Part shown: piece after piece, positions 36,455-45,080 of the stretch
Position numbering within the stretch: position 1 is the first letter of the stretch
Layout of the letters: each line of letters opens with the position of its first letter
From: Candidatus Zipacnadum vermilionense
Lineage (GTDB): Bacteria; Armatimonadota; Zipacnadia; Zipacnadales; Zipacnadaceae
Direction: 5' to 3'
Length of the DNA: 64,000 bases
Assembly (NCBI GenBank): GCA_029821755.1
Contig: JALGSV010000013.1
Span: 38,925 to 102,924, forward strand
Made by a program: the position numbers and the translations under genes
The notes under the pieces: model-generated
Told to the model about the DNA's origin: nothing
The model's input: the letters and a program-made list of their open reading frames with translations, nothing else
The model's database searches: none

Positions 36455-37530
36455 CACCTTTGCACCGATTTGCCTTTATCGTCCATCCCTTGAGCATCGA
36501 GGACCTCTTCCGCAAGCGCAAATACCGGATAGCCCGGTATCTACCCCAATCGTGGGTGGAGTCTGCGCTGCGCCTGCTGAAGCCGCAGGTGGTCAGCGAG
36601 ATCACCGGGGTGCGATCGGCTACCGGGGCGGAGACCGCGGGGTGGTTCATAGGCTGCCCGCTGACGGCCAAGCAGTTGATCAGCGGAGACCTCAAGAAGA
36701 ATACGGAGATGATCATCGCCTGCGGGCGGCTGGCGGCGGAGCAGGGGGCGGAGATTGTAGGGCTAGGGGCGTTCACCTCAATTGTGGGCGACGCCGGGGT
36801 GGCCATCGCCGAGGCGCTGGATATCGGCGTGACCACGGGGAACTCCTACACCGTGGCGACCGCGGTCGAGGGTACCTTGCAGGCCGCGGAGCAGCTGGGG
36901 ATCGACCCCGGCGAGGCGCGGACGGCGATCCTGGGGGCGACAGGGTCCATCGGCAAGGTGTGCGCGCGACTGCTAGTGAAGCAGGTGGGCTCGCTGACCC
37001 TGGCGGCGCGGCGGAAGGCGGACCTGAATGGGCTGGCCGCGGAGCTGAACGGAGCCGGGGCGGTGGTGGATATGACCACCGATGTCAACGAGGCCCTACA
37101 CGACGCCGACCTGGTGATCGCGGTGACCTCGGCGGTGGACGCGGTGATCCAACCGGACATGCTCAAGCCGGGCGCAGTGGTGTGCGACGTGGCGCGGCCC
37201 CGAGACGTGAGCAAGAAGGTGGCCGAGGCGCGCGACGATGTGCTGGTGATCGAGGGCGGGGCGGTGGCGGTGCCGGGGGAGGTGGACTTCCACTTCGACT
37301 TCGGATTCCCGCCGCGCACGGCGTACGCGTGCATGGCCGAGACCATGATCCTGGCGCTAGCGGGCAGGACGGGGGACTACTCGCTGGGGCGGGATATCAA
37401 GATTGAGCAAGTGGAGGAGATCAGAGGACTGGCCAAGGAGCATGGGTTTGGGCTGGCGGGGTTCCGGTCGTTCGAGCGGGCTGTGACGGAGGAGCAGATC
37501 GCGAAGGTGAGGGAGGCGCGGAGAAGGTAG
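36451..37530 (+). CDS. Acyl-ACP-reductase-like NAD(P)-dependent protein
   Basis: 359 residues from GTG 36451. The mid-part LGAFTSIVGDAGVAIAEAL and TTGNSYTVATAVEG lines up with the cyanobacterial long-chain acyl-ACP reductase (LGGFTSI and TTGNTHTA), and TAILGATGSIGKVCARLLV is the matching Rossmann motif. Near the C terminus TAYACMAETMILAL corresponds to the ACFAEAMLLE active site, with Cys294 as thioester nucleophile. It is often labelled shikimate dehydrogenase, which the active-site Cys argues against. The coupled upstream gene is unknown. A reduction of an acyl-thioester to an aldehyde is the best inference; no aldehyde deformylating oxygenase is nearby. Confidence 0.7.
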   Translation: MTPLHRFAFIVHPLSIEDLFRKRKYRIARYLPQSWVESALRLLKPQVVSEITGVRSATGAETAGWFIGCPLTAKQLISGDLKKNTEMIIACGRLAAEQGAEIVGLGAFTSIVGDAGVAIAEALDIGVTTGNSYTVATAVEGTLQAAEQLGIDPGEARTAILGATGSIGKVCARLLVKQVGSLTLAARRKADLNGLAAELNGAGAVVDMTTDVNEALHDADLVIAVTSAVDAVIQPDMLKPGAVVCDVARPRDVSKKVAEARDDVLVIEGGAVAVPGEVDFHFDFGFPPRTAYACMAETMILALAGRTGDYSLGRDIKIEQVEEIRGLAKEHGFGLAGFRSFERAVTEEQIAKVREARRR

Positions 37531-37650
37531 CGAGGGTGGGGCGGATACTTGCGCCCCCCGCGCCATCGCGTCGTGCTCCTACTCGACCCCTCCGAGTTAC
37601 TGCGCCTGACACAATGGCAATGGTACCGACCGCCGCGGAACCTCCCCCCC

Positions 37651-37680
37651 TGCCCCCTCTCCTAGCGGGAGAGGGGGGCA
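37651..37680. repeat. GC-rich hairpin upstream of lysS
   Basis: TGCCCCCTCTCC and GGGAGAGGGGGGCA arms with loop TAGC. Related to the hairpin at 31645. There is no T-run, so it is more likely a repeat or mRNA-stabilising stem than a classic terminator. Confidence 0.4.
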
Positions 37681-37767
37681 GAGCGGCCATGGAGGGGAGT
37701 TCTTCAGGCCCAGCGACAGCACTGCGAATCATACAGACACTAGCAGTACCCGTACAGGGGCTTGTGT

Positions 37768-39234
37768 ATGGAACTATCCGATCAGGAATCTATCCGCCGA
37801 GAGAAACTGGCTGCGCTGCGAGAGGCGGGGCAGGACCCGTTCGCGCAGCATCGGTATGAGCGCACGCATACGGGAGCGCAGGTACAAGAGGCCGGGGACG
37901 CCATCGTGGGGCAGACGGTGGCCGTCTGCGGGCGACTGCAGGCGCGGCGGGGCCATGGGAAGGCAGTGTTTGCGGACCTGTTTGATGAGTCCGGGAAGGT
38001 GCAGGTCTACGCCAAACTGGACGTGTTGGGGGAGGATCGGTTCGCGGCGTTCAGCGATCTGGACCTAGGGGATATCCTGGGGCTGCGAGGGGAAGTCTTC
38101 CGGACCCGCAGCGAGGAACTGACCGTGCGCGTAGACGAGTTCACGTTGCTGGCCAAGGCGCTGCGGCCCCTGCCGGAGAAGTTCCATGGGCTACACGACC
38201 CGGAGATTCGCTACCGGCAGCGGTATCTGGACCTGATCTCCGAGCCACAGGTGCGGGAGATCTTCCGGGCGAGGGCGAAGCTGATCCAGGCCTTCCGGCA
38301 ATACCTGACGGAACGAGAATTCTTGGAGGTGGAGACCCCGATCCTACAGCCGATCTACGGCGGGGCGGCGGCGCGGCCCTTCACCACGCACCACAATGCG
38401 CTGGATATGAACCTGTACCTACGCATCGCGCCGGAGCTGTACCTCAAGCGGCTGCTGGTGGGTGGGTTCGAGCGGGTGTTTGAGATTGGGCGGATGTTCC
38501 GGAATGAGGGCATCGACACTCGGCACAACCCCGAGTTCACCATGATGGAGGTCTACCAGGCCTACAGCGACGTGACCGGGATGATGGACCTGGTGGAGGG
38601 GCTGGTGGGGGCGGCGTGCCTGGCGCTGCACGGGGGGATGAAGTTTACCTACCGGGGCCAGGAGATTGACGTGACGCCGCCGTGGCGACGGCTGCCGCTG
38701 CTGGAGGCGATCCGAGAGTGCTCGGGGCTGGACTTTGGGGCGATTCCGGACGCGGAGACGGCGCGCAAGCTGGCGGCGGAGGCGAAGCTGGACCTGGGGA
38801 ACACGGTGGCGCTGGGGCGGTGGGAGATTGCCGACAAGCTCTTCGACCGGTACGTGCAACCGGGGCTGATCCAGCCGACGTTCGTCACGGACTACCCGGT
38901 AGCGATCTCGCCGCTGGCCAAGCGTCGGCAGGATGAGCCTGACCTGACGGCGCGGTTTGAGCCGTTTGTGGGAGGCGAGGAGATCGGGAATGCGTTCAGT
39001 GAGTTGAACGACCCCGAGGACCAGAAGGCACGGTTCGAGGAGCAGGTGCGAGCGCGGCAGGAGGGGGACGTGGAGGCGCACCCGATGGATGAGGACTATG
39101 TGACCGCGCTGGAGTACGGGATGCCGCCGGCGGGAGGGTTGGGGCTAGGGATTGACCGGCTGGTGATGCTGCTGACGGATCAGCCGAACCTGCGGGAAGT
39201 GCTGCTGTTTCCGCTGCTGAGGGCGGCGGAATAG
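37768..39234 (+). CDS. lysS: Lysyl-tRNA synthetase, class II
   Basis: LysS charges tRNA-Lys. The 488-residue protein has an N-terminal OB fold ([21 protein letters not shown]) and the class II core: motif 1 region [20 protein letters not shown], motif 2 [20 protein letters not shown], and motif 3 [33 protein letters not shown] is the specific lysine pocket. ATG 37768 gives a start just before [20 protein letters not shown], typical of LysS. A hairpin precedes it by about 90 bases, but no T-box or other leader was recognised there. Sequence is complete and normal in length. Confidence 0.97.
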   Translation: MELSDQESIRREKLAALREAGQDPFAQHRYERTHTGAQVQEAGDAIVGQTVAVCGRLQARRGHGKAVFADLFDESGKVQVYAKLDVLGEDRFAAFSDLDLGDILGLRGEVFRTRSEELTVRVDEFTLLAKALRPLPEKFHGLHDPEIRYRQRYLDLISEPQVREIFRARAKLIQAFRQYLTEREFLEVETPILQPIYGGAAARPFTTHHNALDMNLYLRIAPELYLKRLLVGGFERVFEIGRMFRNEGIDTRHNPEFTMMEVYQAYSDVTGMMDLVEGLVGAACLALHGGMKFTYRGQEIDVTPPWRRLPLLEAIRECSGLDFGAIPDAETARKLAAEAKLDLGNTVALGRWEIADKLFDRYVQPGLIQPTFVTDYPVAISPLAKRRQDEPDLTARFEPFVGGEEIGNAFSELNDPEDQKARFEEQVRARQEGDVEAHPMDEDYVTALEYGMPPAGGLGLGIDRLVMLLTDQPNLREVLLFPLLRAAE

Positions 39235-39282
39235 CCCCATCCGCCGGTGTCCCGGCGTTCGGTGAGAGAAAGGCCCGACTTG

Positions 39283-40167
39283 ATGCGCCAACTGCTAGGC
39301 TGGATTCGCGTCCTGCGCCCCAAACAATGGACCAAGAACGCCCTGGTCTTCGCGGCCCTTATCTTTGCCCACCAGTTCGACCAACCCCGACAGTTACTGA
39401 TCTCTTGCCTCGCTTTTGCCCTCTTCTGCGCCCTGGCCAGCAGCATCTACCTGGTCAACGATTTGTGCGACATTGAGGAGGACCGCAAACATCCCCTCAA
39501 GCGCAACCGGCCGCTGGCGGCGGGAGTTATCTCACCGGCTACGGGGGTAGTCAGCGCACTGGTGCTGATGGCGGTGGGGCTGGGCGGGTTCTTCGCGCTG
39601 AATCTGGCCTCCGGCGTGATCGCCGTCTCGTACCTGGCTCTGCAAGTGGCGTATACTCTACGGCTGAAGCACGTGGTCATTCTTGATGTGCTGTGCGTGG
39701 CGATAGGGTTTGTAATCCGCGCGGCCATCGGCGCCACGGCCATCGCGGTCGAGATCTCCCCGTGGCTACTGATCTGCACCATCCTCTTGGCGCTGTTCCT
39801 GGCGCTGAGCAAACGGCGCCAGGAGCTGCATTCGTGGGGGCCGGAGGCGGTCAACCACCGGCCCATCCTGGGGGAGTACAGCCAGTACCTTCTGGACCAG
39901 ATGATCGCAGTGGTTACGGCTTCCACGCTGATGTCGTACTCCCTGTACACCATCAGCGAGCGCACCATCACCCAGTTGGGCACGGATAAGCTGATGTACA
40001 CCATCCCCTTCGTGATCTACGGGATCTTCCGCTACCTGTACCTGGTCCACCAGCGCGACGCCGGGGAGGCGCCGGACCAGGTGCTGCTGACGGATGCGCC
40101 GCTACTGGCGAACGTGCTGCTGTATGCGGCGACGGTGGTAGTGATTTTGGCGGTGTGGGGGGCGTAA
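39283..40167 (+). CDS. UbiA-family prenyltransferase (decaprenyl-phosphate phosphoribosyltransferase-like)
   Basis: 294 residues from ATG 39283 (GTG 39247 is an alternative). The start LLGWIRVLRPKQWTKNALVF and SSIYLVNDLCDIEEDRKHPL, with the metal-binding NDxxDxxxD and R/K-rich following motif, are the marks of the branch that moves phosphoribosyl onto a polyprenyl phosphate, used for decaprenylphosphoryl-arabinose type donors. About eight or nine membrane spans are visible. Second Asp-rich motif is less clear (KHVVILDVLCVAIGFVIRA). It is followed by a Wzt-like ATPase and further cell-surface genes, so a role in envelope glycan synthesis is likely. Confidence 0.8.
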   Translation: MRQLLGWIRVLRPKQWTKNALVFAALIFAHQFDQPRQLLISCLAFALFCALASSIYLVNDLCDIEEDRKHPLKRNRPLAAGVISPATGVVSALVLMAVGLGGFFALNLASGVIAVSYLALQVAYTLRLKHVVILDVLCVAIGFVIRAAIGATAIAVEISPWLLICTILLALFLALSKRRQELHSWGPEAVNHRPILGEYSQYLLDQMIAVVTASTLMSYSLYTISERTITQLGTDKLMYTIPFVIYGIFRYLYLVHQRDAGEAPDQVLLTDAPLLANVLLYAATVVVILAVWGA

Positions 40168-40216
40168 GGCCTATTCCCGCCGAGCCGGAGGGCGCTGAGT
40201 GGTCTCCTGCCAGACT

Positions 40217-40999
40217 ATGGCCTTTACCGACACCAATCTGGCGATCCGCACGGTTGGCCTGACCAAGCGCTACCGGTACATACATGACCGACCGGCGCGG
40301 GTGAAGGACCTGGTGATCACGGCCCTGCGGCGACGTCTGCCACGCGCGCGGATGCTGAAGGCGCTGGATGGCCTCAACCTAAAGGTTCGGCGCGGGGAAT
40401 CAGTCGGCTTCATCGGGCCGAATGGATCGGGTAAGAGCACACTCATGGCCCTCCTTTCACGTGTGCTGCGGCCCACGAGCGGGGAGGTCTACGTGGCAGG
40501 GCGGGTGGGAGTGCTGCTGGAGGTGGGCGCGGCGTTCCACCCCGACCTAACCGGCGAGGAGAACGCGCGGCTTACGGCGGCGATCTTCGGGATGAGCCGC
40601 TCGGAGATTGAGGCGCGGCTCGAGGACATCATCGCCTTTGCGGAGCTGGAGGAGTACCGGCAGATGCCAGTGCGGACGTACTCCAGCGGCATGCTGCTGC
40701 GCCTGGGGTTCGCCGCGGCCACGCATCTGGATCCCGACATCCTGCTGGTGGACGAGGCGCTGGCCGTGGGCGATGAGCATTTCCAGCGCAGGTGCTACGA
40801 CTGGATGGAGGAGCACGCCGCACGGGGGCAGACGTTGGGCCTGGTCAGCCACGACCTGGCGCAAATAAGGCGCATCTGCCAGCGAGTGGTCTGGTTGGAG
40901 CACGGACGGATAGTGCAAGACGGCCCGGCGGAGGAAGTGGTGGGGGCGTACCTGGAGGCGGAGGAGAGGCACGACCAGGGCGAGGAAGCCCGGCCCTAA
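40217..40999 (+). CDS. Wzt/TagH-type polysaccharide ABC transporter ATP-binding protein
   Basis: 260 residues. Walker A is GFIGPNGSGKST, the signature region VRTYSSGMLLRLGFAAA and Walker B DILLVDEALAVGDEHF, which is the characteristic 'EALAVGD' of the LPS O-antigen/teichoic acid exporters. GRVGVLLEVGAAFHPDLTGE is another family mark. The usual partner, a Wzm-like permease, is not next to it, nor elsewhere in the window. No C-terminal substrate-binding extension is present, so it is closer to the short type. Start ATG 40217 is well separated from the preceding UbiA gene by 49 bases. Confidence 0.85.
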   Translation: MAFTDTNLAIRTVGLTKRYRYIHDRPARVKDLVITALRRRLPRARMLKALDGLNLKVRRGESVGFIGPNGSGKSTLMALLSRVLRPTSGEVYVAGRVGVLLEVGAAFHPDLTGEENARLTAAIFGMSRSEIEARLEDIIAFAELEEYRQMPVRTYSSGMLLRLGFAAATHLDPDILLVDEALAVGDEHFQRRCYDWMEEHAARGQTLGLVSHDLAQIRRICQRVVWLEHGRIVQDGPAEEVVGAYLEAEERHDQGEEARP

Positions 41000-41272
41000 A
41001 GCCGGGTGCCCTCCGCAGCGATCTCGTCACCCAGCCCAAGCCACTGCACGATGCGCGCCAGGGAGGAGAGCAGGGAGAGCGCCCTGGCGATCAGGTCTTA
41101 GTATCCCTCAGGTAAGTTCACCTTCTCAGAGCGTTCCCCGTAGACCGTGTGCCCGGCCGCCCCAGCTACTGCGGCGGCTTGCGGGTCCACCTCCAGCTCC
41201 ACCCCGGAAAGTCCCCACCCCTGCGCGACCAGGCCGGGCACGCCGTCGCCGCGTTGCCCAGCACAGCGAGGC
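40996..41272 (-). pseudogene. Remnant of a SAM-dependent methyltransferase
   Basis: On the minus strand one frame reads RGDGVPGLVAQGWGLSGVE, then VDPQAAAVAGAAGHTVYGER and NLPEGY, followed by TAA (41098-41100) and DLIARALSLL, LARIVQWLGLGDEI and a TAG. This looks like motif I end, the acidic post-motif I, and the 'LPEGxFDLI' motif of class I methyltransferases, then a C-terminal end, with most of the protein between deleted and no start codon. It lies between the end of the Wzt-like gene and the end of the DMT gene. The reading is by eye; a profile search would settle it. Confidence 0.5.
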
Positions 41273-41644
41273 TCATTTCGAGAAGCTCACCAGGGCAATG
41301 CCCATCGCGACTACCGCCGTGCCCAGGATGCGCAGCGGGGTGACGTCCTCGTGGAAAAGCAGCACCGAGCCGAGGGTGACGATGAGGAAGGCGCCGCTGA
41401 CGAAGATGGGATAGACGACGCTGATGTCCAGCATGGACAGCAGCGCCAGCCACATGACGAAGGAGACGATGTAGAGGGCGACGCCGATGAGGATCTGCGG
41501 CCGGAGGAGGTTCTGCAAGGCGTACTGGAGCAGGGGGAGGTGGGTGTCGGCGACGCTGCCGGCGGCGTTCATGCCGTGCTTGAGCAGGAGATTGCCCCCG
41601 GCGGCGAAGATGATGTTGACGAGGATCAGCAGGACTTTGATCAT
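41273..41644 (-). CDS. Small DMT/EamA-type membrane transporter (ArnE/ArnF-like)
   Basis: 123 residues from ATG 41644 with four hydrophobic helices (MIKVLLILVNIIFAAGGNLL, ILIGVALYIVSFVMWLALL, VVYPIFVSGAFLIVTLGSVL, LGTAVVAMGIALV). Size and the YPIFVSGAF stretch resemble small multidrug-resistance/EamA half-size proteins such as ArnE/ArnF, which flip undecaprenyl-linked aminoarabinose, or generic lipid-linked sugar flippases. The longer reading to 41872 overlaps the neighbouring gene and was not chosen. It lies next to a YfhO-type membrane protein on the same strand, so it may move a lipid-linked sugar used by that protein. Confidence 0.75.
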   Translation of the reverse strand: MIKVLLILVNIIFAAGGNLLLKHGMNAAGSVADTHLPLLQYALQNLLRPQILIGVALYIVSFVMWLALLSMLDISVVYPIFVSGAFLIVTLGSVLLFHEDVTPLRILGTAVVAMGIALVSFSK

Positions 41645-41697
41645 GGGATGATTCCCCTTTGCTTCAGTTCGCGGCAGTGCAAGCGCACACTTCGCCC

Positions 41698-44172
41698 TCA
41701 CCTGATCCGCGTTGCCCGGCGGCGGGCGACCGTCTCGATTACCCCCATCAGCAGCAACAGCACCGCCAGGGCCACGGCGGTGAGCTTGGTTACCCGCAAG
41801 CCCAGCCAGAACTCGTCCTCGCGGTAGATTACTTCCACGCGGCTCTGGCCAGAGGGGACGACGACCCCGCACTGGACGTAGTTGGCGCGGTAGACGGGGG
41901 CGGGTTGGCCGTTGACCTGGCCGTTGACTTCGTCAACGACCTTAGCCCGCCAGTGCGGGTTGTAGGACATGTTCATGACCAGGAAGGCCGGTCCGGGGGA
42001 CTGCACCTCCCACACCAGGCGCTCGGGCTCTGCCGCGAGCGGGCGGGCTACGGCCCAGGCCCCACCCAGCTTCTCGGCCTGGGGCGCGGGGAGGCCCTCC
42101 ACCAGGGCTCTCTCCTCGGGGCGAAAGGCCGGGTCGGTCAGGGCAGCCAACGCCGCGTCCTCGCTGGAGCAGGCTACGACCTGTAAGGGGAGCCAGGCGG
42201 AGGGAAGCGGGGCCGTGACGCGGTAGTAAGTGTAGCGCGGCTTGCGGATCACCGGGCGCAGCCAGGCGGAGTGCAGGCCGGGCGTGGCGATCAGGGCGTG
42301 CACCCCCAGCATGCGTAGGACCTGCAGCGGCGCCCCGGCGCCGGAGGGCTGGCCGGCCAGGCCCGCAGGGACCAGTTGGTCGAGTAGGCGGACCTGCCGC
42401 TGCGGCAAGAGCGTGTAGAAGGCATGTGCGGCGGGCACGTCGTAGAGCCACGCGCGATTGCGGCGGAGCACCTCCCGCTCCTCCAGGAAGGGCCCGAGGT
42501 CGCCGCTGCGCCAGCCGGAGTAGTCGGGGCCAGCGAAGGACTGCCACTCGGTGGCCGGGTCACCGTACTCCCGGCCCCAGTCGCGTGACTGGTGGAAAGT
42601 GACCGCGGTGCGGGGTGGGTCGGTGTAGTAGTCCTCCCGGGCCGTGGCGTTGGCCTGCCGGCCGAAGAGGTACAGCTGGGCGGACAGCAGAACCAGAAGA
42701 AGAATCGCCGCTCCGTGGTAGTTCATCTTCCCGTGCCAGGTCAGCAGGCCCACGACGCCGGCGGCGAGCAGACCGATGAGGAAGGTGCACCAGGTGAGAT
42801 CGCGCGGGTCGAGACTACGGGCGAGGAACAGCCACTTGGCTTCGGCCTTGCCCTGGTGAGAGCCAGCGTCATCCACCCGGCTGTCCGCGGCAGGGAGGGC
42901 GCGGTTGAGGGCGGAGATGACTTGGGGTTTGGCCAGGTAGAGACCCCCGAGAAGGGCGCCGGAGAGGAGCAGACCGGCCAGGGACCAGGTGGCCAGGGCG
43001 CGTCCCGCGGCGCGCCGATGGCTGCAAGCGAGGGCCTGCACCATGCCTCCGGCCAGCAGGGAGAGACTGAGGCTCGTGAGCAAGAGGTAACGCGCCGGGG
43101 CGCGGAACAAGTTGAAGCCAGGGACGCGGGGGAGGAGGTCGTAAAGCGGGTTGAGGCCGGCCAGGGCCATGAATACACCGAAGAGGCCGAGGGCTATCCA
43201 GTAGCCTTTGTGCCGCAGGGGTAGGCGGCGGAGGAAAACCGCGGCCATGGCCAGCAGAATCGTCAGCCCCCCGACATAGGCGCAGACCTCGAAGTAGTGA
43301 TCCTGACCCCAGTAGTTGTTCGCGGCGTACGAGCCGAACAGGTAGGGATGAATGAAGAGGGCAAGGTTGTGCGGGCGCAGGGAGAGGGAGCGGAGCAGGT
43401 CGGCATCGCTGGCAGTACGCGTGGCAGCAAAGTGGGCCAGGGCGAGGGTGGGGAGCAGTTGCAGGGCGGCCAGCCCTACGCCGCCGGCGATCGCGAGAGC
43501 CGTACCGGCGACTGCGCGGGCGGACCGCCGCCACCAGGCGGTGAGGCCGGGAGTGAAGAGGTACCACAGAGCCAGGAGCAAAGCGGCCAGCAGTTCGTAG
43601 AAGACGATCTGGGGATGGCCGCCGAGCAGAGCCAGGGCCAGGACCGCGGAGCCCGTTACGAACCACGGCCAGCGGCCGGACTCCAGGCCCGCCACCAAGC
43701 ACAGGAGCAGCCAGGGGAGCCACGCGCCGCTCTGTAGGACGGTGAGGAAGACGACCTTGCTGACGAAGTAACCGGAGAAGCCGAAGGCGAGTCCGGCGTA
43801 GGTCGCCGCCAGCCAGCCCAGGCCCAGCCGGCGGCCGAGTAGGGCGGCGCCCAGAGCCGCCAGCAGGCACTGGATCGCCACTGCCCAGGAGTAAGCGTGG
43901 TAGTAGGGCAACCCCAGGTAGGTCAGCGCGGTGAGCGGGTAGAAGACGGAGGCCTGGCCCTCGGCCAGCACGGGGAAGCCGCCAGCAATCCCCGGCGCCC
44001 AGAAGGGCAACCGGCCGGCGTGCAAGGCCTCCGCCGCCACCTTGCGCAGCGGCATGTAGGCGATGCTGACGTCGTGCCAGAAGAAGACCCGGCCCTCAAC
44101 AAGGACCTCCCGGAAGAGGAACAGCCCGAAGGCGGCGAGCGAGAGCAGGATGAAGGGCCGTAGGCAGCGCAT
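41698..44172 (-). CDS. YfhO-family multi-span membrane protein
   Basis: 824 residues with about 12 spans, then a C-terminal soluble region of roughly 300. The N-terminal part reads FWHDVSIAYMPLRKVAAEAL and PGIAGGFPVLAEGQASVFYP, the pattern of the GT-C-like YfhO family, where a first-loop Asp is probably catalytic. YfhO in Gram-positives glycosylates lipoteichoic acid. The C-terminal domain shows VMNMSYNPHWRAKV and VPSGQSRVEVIYRE, the usual beta domain. Here the acceptor is unknown. It is operon-linked to the small DMT transporter (54-base gap), consistent with lipid-linked sugar use in the envelope. Confidence 0.8.
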   Translation of the reverse strand: MRCLRPFILLSLAAFGLFLFREVLVEGRVFFWHDVSIAYMPLRKVAAEALHAGRLPFWAPGIAGGFPVLAEGQASVFYPLTALTYLGLPYYHAYSWAVAIQCLLAALGAALLGRRLGLGWLAATYAGLAFGFSGYFVSKVVFLTVLQSGAWLPWLLLCLVAGLESGRWPWFVTGSAVLALALLGGHPQIVFYELLAALLLALWYLFTPGLTAWWRRSARAVAGTALAIAGGVGLAALQLLPTLALAHFAATRTASDADLLRSLSLRPHNLALFIHPYLFGSYAANNYWGQDHYFEVCAYVGGLTILLAMAAVFLRRLPLRHKGYWIALGLFGVFMALAGLNPLYDLLPRVPGFNLFRAPARYLLLTSLSLSLLAGGMVQALACSHRRAAGRALATWSLAGLLLSGALLGGLYLAKPQVISALNRALPAADSRVDDAGSHQGKAEAKWLFLARSLDPRDLTWCTFLIGLLAAGVVGLLTWHGKMNYHGAAILLLVLLSAQLYLFGRQANATAREDYYTDPPRTAVTFHQSRDWGREYGDPATEWQSFAGPDYSGWRSGDLGPFLEEREVLRRNRAWLYDVPAAHAFYTLLPQRQVRLLDQLVPAGLAGQPSGAGAPLQVLRMLGVHALIATPGLHSAWLRPVIRKPRYTYYRVTAPLPSAWLPLQVVACSSEDAALAALTDPAFRPEERALVEGLPAPQAEKLGGAWAVARPLAAEPERLVWEVQSPGPAFLVMNMSYNPHWRAKVVDEVNGQVNGQPAPVYRANYVQCGVVVPSGQSRVEVIYREDEFWLGLRVTKLTAVALAVLLLLMGVIETVARRRATRIR

Positions 44173-44331
44173 AGTGGGCCCGGCGCTCGGACGGGGGCCG
44201 GTGGCGGTCAGTTCCCCGCGAGAGAGGGCGATTCCTTGTAGCAGGAAAGCGTGGGAGCGGAGGGGAATTAGCGGGCCTTACGGGCCAGCAGGCCGACTGC
44301 CGCGGATTACGCGAGGGGCAGCAGCGAGCAA

Positions 44332-44769
44332 ATGGATCACTCTCACCACCTACGATCCGCCGGGGCCGTGGTTGTCGCGGATAGTGCCGACGGGCCGCGC
44401 GTGGCCATTCTGCACCGGCGGGAGCCGGCCGAGTGGCGGCTGGCCAAGGGGAAGCTGCACGCCGGGGAGACCCATGAACAGGCGGCGCAGCGGGAAGTCG
44501 CCGAGGAGCTGGGCCTGGAGGTACAGGTGGGACCGCGCCTGGGCGAGACGCGGTATGGCTACCGGGAGCGAGGCGCCCCGGTGGAGAAGACGGTGGTGTT
44601 CTACCTGACCTGCCTGTTGGAGCCGGCGGCGCTTACTCCGGAGGAGCGCAACTTCGACCAAGCGCTGTGGGCCTCCCCGGAGGAGGCGCTGCGGCTGCTC
44701 ACGTGGGAGAATGAGCGCAAAGCTGTATTGCTGGGGCTGGTGGTGGCGGGGGCCGAGGCCCAAGCGTGA
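44332..44769 (+). CDS. NUDIX hydrolase
   Basis: 145 residues. The NUDIX box is complete: GKLHAGETHEQAAQREVAEE then LG, fitting Gx5Ex7REUxEExGU exactly. It hydrolyses nucleoside diphosphates linked to another group; Ap4A-type is plausible since KLHAGE and the FYLTCLLE and LWASPEEALRLL parts resemble the asymmetric Ap4A hydrolases. The start may be any of several codons near 44332 because no clear ribosome site is seen. Divergent from the YfhO gene, with 159 bases between. Confidence 0.85.
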   Translation: MDHSHHLRSAGAVVVADSADGPRVAILHRREPAEWRLAKGKLHAGETHEQAAQREVAEELGLEVQVGPRLGETRYGYRERGAPVEKTVVFYLTCLLEPAALTPEERNFDQALWASPEEALRLLTWENERKAVLLGLVVAGAEAQA

Positions 44770-44868
44770 TAAGGCGCATCTGCGGCCCCGCCTCCTGTCC
44801 CCTTTCTACGCACAGACGCAGGTTGCAGGGGAGGAGGCAGGGAAACCCAGAATTTGCAGTTCCGCTGC

Positions 44869-44885
44869 GGGCGGACACTCCGCCC
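44869..44885. repeat. REP-like hairpin
   Basis: GGGCGGA, loop CAC, TCCGCCC, followed by CTAC. Within the 311-base gap before the ABC operon. Same style as 31740-31767. Confidence 0.45.
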
Positions 44886-44954
44886 CTACCGAGACGGCCG
44901 GGGCGGCAACTCGTGATTACATTGAGAGGGCGCCGGGAACTTTTGCCCGCGGAC

Positions 44955-44984
44955 TTGACGTTATACCCTTCAAACCCATAGAAT
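44955..44984 (+). promoter_or_regulatory. Promoter of the ABC exporter operon
   Basis: TTGACG at 44955-44960, 18 bases, TAGAAT at 44979-44984. Transcription would begin near 44992 and leave about 90 bases of leader. Confidence 0.5.
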
Positions 44985-45080
44985 CAAGTCGACTAGGGTT
45001 ATCCAGCGTATGCTTACAAGGCCTCCCCATCCCGGGTGTATTCGGTCCGTAGGGAGGCTCGTCGGCGGAGGTGACAGGCT

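Noticed and set aside
36327..37406. Long Gly/Arg-rich frame inside the acyl-ACP-reductase-like gene
   Set aside because: A shadow frame of GC-rich coding DNA; no motif.
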